Source: Molossus alvarezi (Eukaryota > Chordata > Mammalia > Chiroptera > Molossidae). Taken from it: a DNA stretch of 64,000 bases. The notes below the pieces were generated by a model. That model did no database searches, was not told the origin of the DNA, and was given only the letters and a program-made list of their open reading frames with translations. Positions 57,821 through 64,000 of the stretch are shown one piece after another. The stretch lies in contig CM073887.1 in NCBI GenBank assembly GCA_037176705.1, forward strand, positions 62,209,001-62,273,000, read 5' to 3'. Each line of letters starts with the position of its first letter. Within the stretch, counting starts at the first letter, position 1. A program made the translations under genes and the position numbers.

Positions 57821-57917
57821 TTGTCACAGTCCCCCCAATCTGATCATTGCTCAGGTTTTCTGCATTGTCCACGACCTTCAGCCCCTGGAAGAGAACTGCC
57901 CAGTCTTTTTTTTTTAA

Positions 57918-58128
57918 AGAGTCTACAGATAGTGTTGGAGGGGGGAGAGAGGGGGGGGGAGAGAAACATCGATGTGAGAGAGATGCATTGACTGGTTGCC
58001 TCCCGCACAACCCCATTCAGGACCAGGGATCAAACTGCAACCAAGGTACATGCCCTTAAATGGAATAGAACCTAAGACTCTGGTCCGAGGGCTGATGTTC
58101 TAACCACTGAGCAGAACTGGCCAGGGCT
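57918..58128 (-). mobile_element. VES SINE
   Basis: AAGAGTCTACAGATAGTG through GAGCAGAACTGGCCAGGGC; the purine tract carries long G-runs. Confidence 0.85.
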
Positions 58129-58237
58129 GCACAATCATTTTGTAGTCTATCACTCAGGGTTGGGTTTGCCTGATGTTTTCTTGTGATTGGGCCAAGGTGG
58201 TATGTTTTTTTTTTTTTTGTTTTTTTTTGTTTTTTTT

Positions 58238-58466
58238 ATCCTCACCCGAGGACATTTTTGCAATTTTTGTACTGATAGAGTGGGAGGGAGAGAGAGAGAG
58301 AGAGAAACATCGACGTGAAAGGGACACATCGAGTGGCTGCCACCCACACGACCGACCAGGGCCGGGGACAAACTGCAACCGAAGTATGTGCCCTTAGCGG
58401 GAACCGAACCCGGGTCTCTCCAGACCGCAGGCCAACGCTCTAACCGCTGAGCCAAACCGGCCAGGG
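58238..58466 (-). mobile_element. VES type A SINE, young
   Basis: Starts ATCCTCACCCGAGGAC and ends GAGCCAAACCGGCCAGGGC. Perfect duplication GCCAAGGTGGTATGTTTTT at 58191 and about 58466. Confidence 0.96.
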
Positions 58467-58532
58467 CCAAGGTGGTATGTTTTTGGTAGGAATCTCACAC
58501 AAGTGAAGTGCTGATTTTCTTTCTTTTTTTTT

Positions 58533-58775
58533 TATCCTCACCCGAGGACATTTTTCCATTTTATGTTCAGACAGAGTGGAAGGGAGAGAGAGGAAGAGAG
58601 AGAGAGAGAGAGAAACATCGACATGAAAGGGACACATCCAGTGGCTGCCACCCGCACAACCAACCAGGGCCAGGGACAGACTGCAACTGAGGTACATGCC
58701 CTTAGTGGAAGCCAAACCTGGGTCTCTCTGGACCACAGGCCGATGCTCTAACTCCTGAGCCAAACCGGCCAGGGC
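58533..58775 (-). mobile_element. VES type A SINE
   Basis: Starts ATCCTCACCCGAGGAC and ends GAGCCAAACCGGCCAGGGC. It lies inside the tail of the next SINE to the right. Confidence 0.93.
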
Positions 58776-58799
58776 TCTTTCTTTGCTTTTTGTTTTGTT

Positions 58800-59014
58800 A
58801 ATCTTCACCTGAGGATATTTTCCCATTTATCGTCAGATAGAGTGGGAGGGAGGGAAAGAGAAAGAGAGAGAAAAAGAGAGAGAAAGAAACATCCATGTGA
58901 CAGAGATACATCAATTGATTGCCTCCCACATGACCTTGATGGGGGCTGGGGATCAAACCTACAACCCTTTGGTCCACAGGCTGATGTTCCAACTGCTGAG
59001 CCAAAACAGCAAGG
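58800..59014 (-). mobile_element. VES type A SINE, older
   Basis: AATCTTCACCTGAGG through GAGCCAAAACAGCAAGGC. Outer duplication GAAGTGCTGATTTTCTTT (58505) and GAAGTGCTAATTTTCTTT (59016) spans it and the nested copy at 58533. Confidence 0.9.
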
Positions 59015-59064
59015 CTGAAGTGCTAATTTTCTTTTTATATTTTTCCTTTTTAAAATTGTGGTGA

Positions 59065-59289
59065 CTAGCCGGTGTGACTCAGTGATTGAGCGTTGGCCAG
59101 GCACCAGGAGGTTACCCGTTCGATTCCTGGTCAGGGCACATGCCCAGGTTGAGGGCCAAATCCCCAGTGGGGGGCAAGCAGGAGGCAGCCAATCGATGTT
59201 CTGTTTTATCAATGTTTCTATCTCTCTCCCTCTCCTTTCCCCTCTCTCTAAAATCAGTAAAGAAAAAATTTTTTTTCTAATAGAAAATA
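59065..59289 (+). mobile_element. VES type B SINE
   Basis: GCCGGTGTGACTCAG through AAATCAGTAAAG plus A-run. TAAAATTGTGGTGA (59051) and AAAAATTGTGGTGA (59554) flank it together with the type A copy at 59291. Confidence 0.9.
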
Positions 59290-59290
59290 G

Positions 59291-59550
59291 CCCTGGCCGG
59301 TTTGGCTCAGCAGTTAGAGCGTTGGCCTGTGGTCCAGAGAGACCCGGGTTCAGTTCCTGCTAAGGGCATGTGCCTCAGTTGCAGTTTGTCCCTGGCCCTG
59401 GTTGGGTTGTGTGGGTGGCAGCCACTCGATGTGTACCTTTCACGTCGATGTTTCTCTCTCTCTTTCTCCCTCCCACTCTATCTGAACAAAAAACGGGGGA
59501 ATGTCCTTGGGTGAGGATTAAAAAAAAATAATAATAAAAATAAATAAATA
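59291..59550 (+). mobile_element. VES type A SINE in the type B tail
   Basis: Head CCCTGGCCGGTTTGGCTCAG, tail GTCCTTGGGTGAGGATT, then an A/AAT-rich tail to about 59550. Confidence 0.93.
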
Positions 59551-59619
59551 AATAAAAAATTGTGGTGAAATATACATAACAAAATTTACTGTTGTAATCT
59601 TTTTTTTTTTTTTTTTTTT

Positions 59620-59696
59620 GGTACGTGCCCCTAGCGGGAACCGAACCCGGGACTTTCAGGTCTACAGGCCAATACTCCAACCACTGAGCCAGGGCT
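59620..59696 (-). mobile_element. Head-only short VES SINE, second copy (about 77 bp)
   Basis: Poly(T) of 20, then GGTACGTGCCCCTAGCGGG through CACTGAGCCAGGGCT. It ends at the same GGTAC as the copy at 52801 and shares its CTAG variant where full-length copies have CTTAG. Flanks TGTAATC and TGTAACC are a weak duplication. Confidence 0.85.
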
Positions 59697-59716
59697 AATG
59701 TAACCATTTTTAAGTA

Positions 59717-59816
59717 CAGTCGTCCCTCGCCACTTTGTGCTTCGACTTTATGCTTCGACTTTCGCGGCTTCACTCTATCACAGTTTTTTGGAAGCGTGAA
59801 GTAACGAGGGACGACT
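59717..59816. mobile_element. Tc1/mariner (Tigger/pogo-like) MITE
   Basis: CAGTCGTCCCTCG at 59717 is mirrored by CGAGGGACGACT at 59805, bounded by TA on each side. About 100 bp, too short to encode a transposase. Confidence 0.75.
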
Positions 59817-59905
59817 ATATATAAAGAATTCTACCTCGCGGAAATTCATTTATCGCGGTAGAGTCTGGAACTGATTAACTGCAATAAACGAGGGCTGACT
59901 GTATA
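59817..59905. mobile_element. Adjoining Tigger-like fragment
   Basis: CTACCTCGCGGAAATTC and AAACGAGGGCTGACTGTATA. The right end resembles the neighbouring terminal repeat in inverse, so this may be the remainder of one composite element or an independent relative. Confidence 0.6.
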
Positions 59906-60334
59906 CAGTTCAATGGCATTAAGCACATTTACATTGTTGTGCAGCCATCACCACCATCCATCTCCAGAATTTTTCATCTTGCAAAACTGAAATTCTGTCC
60001 CCATTAAACACTAACTCCCCAGTTCCCCTCCCCCATCCTGTGGGACCCACTATTCTTTTTTCTGTCTTTATGGATCTAACTCCTCTAGGGACTTCATATA
60101 AGTGGAATTACACAGTATTTGTCCTTTTGTATCTGGCTCATTTCACTGAGCATAATATCCTCAAGTTCATTCATGTTGTAGCAGGTGTCAGAATTTCCTT
60201 CCTTTTTAAGTTTGCATAGTGTTCCATTACATGTATGTATGCCATTTTATTTATTCATTCATCTTTCAATGGACACTGGAGTTGCTTCCACCTTTTGGTT
60301 ATTGTGAATAATGCTGCTGTGAACATGGGTGTAT

Positions 60335-60622
60335 AGATTGATGAAGATTCTCCTTGACTTAATGCTGGGGTTAATTTCTGATAAACCCATGGTAAATTGA
60401 AAATACCATATGTCAAAATGCATTTAATACACTTAACCTACCAAACATAGCTTAGCATAGCCTAAAATGTGCTCAGAACACTTACATTAGCCTACAGTTG
60501 GTTAAAATTATCTAACACAAATCCTATTTTATAATAAAGTGTTAAATATTTCATGTAATTTATTATTTGTATTGCTTTCACACTGTTATATAAAGTTGAA
60601 TATTGTAAATTGGGGACTGTCT
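60335..60622. mobile_element. Tigger-type DNA transposon remnant at a TA site
   Basis: CTGATAAACCCATGGTAAATTG, AATGCATTTAATACACTTAACC, CTTACATTAGCCTACAGTTGG and GGGGACTGTCTATA are familiar Tigger-derived non-autonomous sequence. The surrounding L1 reads through (GGGTGTA, insert, TACAAATATT), giving a TA duplication. Confidence 0.75.
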
Positions 60623-60995
60623 ATACAAATATTTTTTCGAATCCTTGTTTCTGTTCTTTCTTGCTATATGCCCAGGAGTGGGATTGCTGGGTCATATAAT
60701 TCTATGTTTAATTTTTCAAGGAACTTCCATACTGGTTTCCATAGTAGCTGCATTCTCACCAGTAGTGCACAAGGGTTCCGATTTCTGCACATCCTCGTCA
60801 GCGGTTGTTATTTTACGTTCTTTTTCTTTTTTTTTATTTTAAATTATAGCCATCCTGGAGGTGGCATCTTTTGGTTTTGATTTGCATTTCCCTCGTGGTG
60901 AATGATGTTGAGCACCTTTTCATGTGCTTATTAGCTGTTTGTAAATCTTGTTTGGAGAAGTATTTATTGAAATCCTTTGCCCATTTTGTTTTTTT

Positions 60996-61237
60996 AATCC
61001 TCACCTGAAGATACTTTTCTCAGATATCTTCAGATAGAATGGGAGGGGGGGGGAGAGAGAGAGAGAGAGAGAAACATCCATGTGAGAGGGACACATTGAT
61101 TGGTTGCCTCCTGCATGACCCTGACCAGGGTTGGGGATGAACTGCAACTGAGGTACGTGCCCTTGGCCAGAATCGAACCCTCGACTCTTTGGTCTGTGGG
61201 CCGACACTCTAACTGCTGAGCCAAACTGGCCAGGGCT
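60996..61237 (-). mobile_element. VES type A SINE
   Basis: AATCCTCACCTGAAG through GAGCCAAACTGGCCAGGGC. Confidence 0.9.
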
Positions 61238-61258
61238 GCCCCCCCCCCTTTTTTTTTA

Positions 61259-61475
61259 AATCCCCACCTGAGGACAATTTTCTTTGATTTTTTAGAGGGG
61301 AAGAGGGAGAGAGAGATGTGAGAGAGAAACATCAGTCAGTTGCCTCCTGCACACACCTCAATTGGGGCTGGGGATTGAACCCGAAACCTAGGTATGTGCC
61401 CTGACCGGGGATTGAACCTGAGACCTTTCTGTGTACAGGACAATACTCCTATCCATCGAGCTACACTGGCCAGGG
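61259..61475 (-). mobile_element. VES SINE, older
   Basis: AATCCCCACCTGAGGAC through GAGCTACACTGGCCAGGG. ATCCTTTGCCCATTTT (60971) and ATCCTTTGCCCTTTTT (61476) flank this and the copy at 60996 together. Confidence 0.87.
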
Positions 61476-61504
61476 ATCCTTTGCCCTTTTTTGAAAATTT
61501 TTTT

Positions 61505-61720
61505 TCTTTATTGATTTTTTTTTTTTTTTTTTTTTTAGAGAGGAACAAAGAGGGAGTGAGAGACAGAAACATTGATAAGAGAGAACATTGATTGGCTGCC
61601 TCCTGCATGCCCCCCACTGGAGACCAGGCCTCCAACCTGGGTATGTGCCCTGACCAGGAATCAAACCCTTGACCTCTTGGTGCATGGGTCAGTGCTCCAC
61701 CACTGAGCCACACTGGCCTG
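61505..61720 (-). mobile_element. VES type B SINE
   Basis: TTCTTTATTGATTTTTTT with T expansion, through GAGCCACACTGGCC. Contains CATGCCCCCCACTGGAG. Confidence 0.9.
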
Positions 61721-61741
61721 TTGCTCATTTTTTTTTTTTTT

Positions 61742-61980
61742 ATCCTCACCCGAGGACATTTTTCCACCTTTTGCACAGATAGAGTGGAAGGGAGAGAGAG
61801 GAAGAGAGAGAGAGAGAGAAACATCGACGTGAAGGGACACATCGAGTGGCTGCCACCGGCACGACCAACCAGGGCCGGGGACAAACTGCAACCGAGGTAC
61901 ATGCCCCCAGCGGGAACCGAACCCGGGCCTCTCCGGACCGCAGGTGGACGCTCTAACCGCTGAGCCAAATCGGCCAGGGC
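61742..61980 (-). mobile_element. VES type A SINE, young
   Basis: Starts ATCCTCACCCGAGGAC and ends GAGCCAAATCGGCCAGGGC. Perfect duplication CCTGTTGCTCATTTTTT at 61718 and 61980. Confidence 0.96.
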
Positions 61981-64000
61981 CTGTTGCTCATTTTTTAATC
62001 GAATTGTTTATTTTTGTTGTTGAGTTTTAGTAGTTTGTATATATTCTGGATATTAATCCCTTATCAGATATATGATTTGCAAATATTTTCTCATGTTCTA
62101 TGGGAATGGAGGCTTTTCACTGTGTTGATTGTGTTCTTTGATACACAAGTGTTTTTAGTTTTGACAAACTCCAGTTTACATATTTTTTCTTTTGTTGACT
62201 GTGCTTTTGGTGTCATAGCCAAGAAGTCATTGCCAAATCTCATGTCATAAAGATTTTCCTCTGTTCTGAGTTTTATAATTTTAGCTTTTACCGTTTTAGT
62301 TTGATAGTTTTAGCTTTAGGTCTTTGATCCATGTTGAGTTAATTTTTATATATGATGTAAGGTATTGGTCCAACTTTAGTCTTTTCATGTGGATATCGTT
62401 TTCCCAGTACCATTTGTTGAAAAAACTGCCCTTTCCCTATTAAATGTCTTGGCACCCATGTCAAAAATCATTTGACCGTATACACAAGGGTTTATTTCTG
62501 GGCTTTCTATTCTATTCCATTGGTCTGTATGCCTGTCTTTATGCCACAGTGTCTTAATTTTTGTAGCTTTGTAGTAAGTTTCGAAATCAGGAAGTGTGAG
62601 TCCTCCAACTTTAGTCTTTTTTTTTAACATTGTCTTGGCTACTCTGGATCCCTTGAGATGCCGTTTACATTTTATGGTGGATCTTTCTATTTCTATAAAA
62701 AATGTTGAGATTTTGATAGGGATTGTATTGACTGTAGATAGCTTTGGGGCATCTTGCCATCTTAACAGTATGACATCCCGCTCTCCTCCTCCCAGCTGTG
62801 TGACCCTTGGCAAGCACATAACTGGGGTTAACGGTGTCAGTGCATGAGGACTGGACCTGCACATTGTTGTTGGTCTGCAGAGGGAGTAGTGTTTGCCGAT
62901 TGCTCACCCTGAGGAGCTACTGACTTAGAGGAGAGAGGAGGCTACGGGAGGGTGGGGTCAGACCCCCCCACCCCCAGGGTTGCCTGGAGGAGAGCTCTGT
63001 GGTGGGATTGGAGGGAAGTGGGGAGGAAGGGTCTTTGGGAGGAGAACAATAGGTATGAAGTTACAGAGGCCTGGAGGGGGTTGTCTGGGGCTTGAGTGTG
63101 GTGCGAGGAGAATCTGGGTGGGGGACAGGTGACCAGAGAGGAGAGAATGAGCATGGGAGCCAGATTCCCATGGCCCCGAGAGCCAAGCTGGGTTGCTTAG
63201 ATGGGATCCTGAAGGTGGCTGTGGGGATAGGGAAGGGGAGATCTGGATTGGCTTTGAGTTTAGGAAGAACTTAAGAAAAGATTGGTCAGGGGAATGAGAA
63301 GACCAAGTGTGGGAGGCTTGGGACCTGGGGGGCTTAGGAGCTGTGATGGAGGGGTGACTGCCAGGCCAGCTACGATGAGGAGGCCTGAGGGAGGAATGGG
63401 ACTATCCTTGAGTTTCTGGCTGTGATTTAGGAAAAACTTGGCACTGTCTGCCAGGGGCAGAGAAGCAGGGCTGTGGGGTGGAGGATTCAGGAGGTTGAGA
63501 GCCTGGTGGGGGCTGCTGAATGGAGGAGGGTCCTGTGTTTATCACAGAGGGTTCTGAAGGTAGCCAGTGGTACTTGGAAGTTGATGACTTGGCATTCAGG
63601 GCCTCCCTAGAGGAGTGGCCCTAGAAACACAGAGGACCGTGAGGACCGTGTTTGAGGAAACACAACTCCAGGGCCAAGGCTGGAGGTACAGGAGGGTCCC
63701 TGTCAAGGGCAGCCATGAGTGCCAGGCTGGAGAGATGCCCTGGTTGACGCACATCTGACCAGTCCCTTCTCTAGCTTTCATGGCGCTCAGAAGTACAGGG
63801 GCTGCAGCTACTTTTGGAGCAGTGGGTGTTGGTGGGGCATGGTGTAGGGCCACATTGAGCCCAGAGATGCCCCAAATGATATTTGCCCAGGAGGCGGGAA
63901 AAAGTACACCTGGTGGAGAACAGAGCAGCTGCAGAGGCTTGGCCTGCGGGGCGATGCATATGAAAAGGTGATACCCTTAGGGACAGGATTCTGGAAGGCT

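Larger units (their letters stand above)
59555..62790 (-). mobile_element. Old L1 (3' part of ORF2 and 3' UTR), antisense
   Basis: On the minus strand 62790-62385 translates to the ORF2 C-terminal region ([37 protein letters not shown]) with stops and frameshifts. The rest of the L1M 3' region follows down to about 59555 (GGATTGCTGGGTCATATAAT at 60680, CAGTTCAATGGCATTAAGC at 59907). Four SINEs, a head-only SINE and two DNA transposons interrupt it. Confidence 0.8.
43684..64000 (+). other. CRTC1: CRTC1 intron 1 (5' part, continues past the window)
   Basis: The intron starts GTGAGG after exon 1. No sequence resembling CRTC1 exon 2 (continuing LQLQKSQY in human) is found before 64000, consistent with the very long first intron of human CRTC1. 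Repeats are listed separately. Unique stretches 44660-44980, 45270-45930, 46370-47500, 47760-48180, 49530-50110, 51690-52480, 53200-53560, 54060-55980, 56220-57550 and 62800-64000 show nothing coding that I can support; a few contain MIR or L2 remnants. Confidence 0.85.

Noticed and set aside
62385..62864. 159-codon minus-strand frame as a host gene
   Set aside because: It contains the L1 ORF2 C-terminal phrases and lies in a decayed L1.

Overview
This window is vertebrate nuclear DNA, almost certainly from a vespertilionoid (yangochiropteran) bat. The evidence is about 60 copies of a tRNA-Ser-like SINE of the bat VES type, intron-split genes with canonical GT/AG sites, decayed L1, HAL1, MaLR, MIR and Tigger repeats, and a CpG-island promoter. 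Two protein-coding genes are recognisable, both on the + strand, in the order found at human 19p13.11: KLHL26, then CRTC1. KLHL26 is 5'-truncated by the window edge; CRTC1 is 3'-truncated.

Layout. 1-28525 reads as KLHL26 intron 1: no CpG island, no convincing exon, many nested retroelements. 28526-28708 is KLHL26 exon 2 and 30160-31741 is the large last coding exon. Together they encode 587 residues (BTB, BACK, six Kelch repeats), which matches the human protein once a roughly 28-residue exon 1 lying upstream of the window is added. The 3' UTR probably runs to an AATAAA at 33952 and holds four antisense SINEs. 33975-43100 is intergenic. A CpG-rich promoter (about 43220-43557) leads into CRTC1 exon 1, which codes for the 42-residue CREB-binding segment (43558-43683). 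Everything from 43684 to the end is CRTC1 intron 1.

Repeat nomenclature used below. 'Type A' VES starts CCCTGGCCGGTTTGGCTCAG and ends GTCCTCGGGTGAGGAT plus A-tail; several copies are near-identical with perfect target-site duplications (TSDs), so they are young. 'Type B' starts GGCCGGTGTGGCTCAG and ends AAATCAATAAA plus A-tail. By my reading about 44 SINEs are on the minus strand and 16 on the plus strand. Family names come from memory of consensus sequences, not from a database search, and unmarked ends are good to roughly 5-10 bases.

I found no undescribed gene system. The most interesting structure is in the mobile-element history: repeated integration into the same target site (three to four TSD copies in a row) at six or more places, one of which received a HAL1 (an L1 derivative lacking ORF2), an RPS8 retrocopy and a SINE. 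Also notable are a very short SINE form ending at a fixed point, a degenerate minisatellite just after CRTC1 exon 1, and an exact 55-bp tandem duplication.
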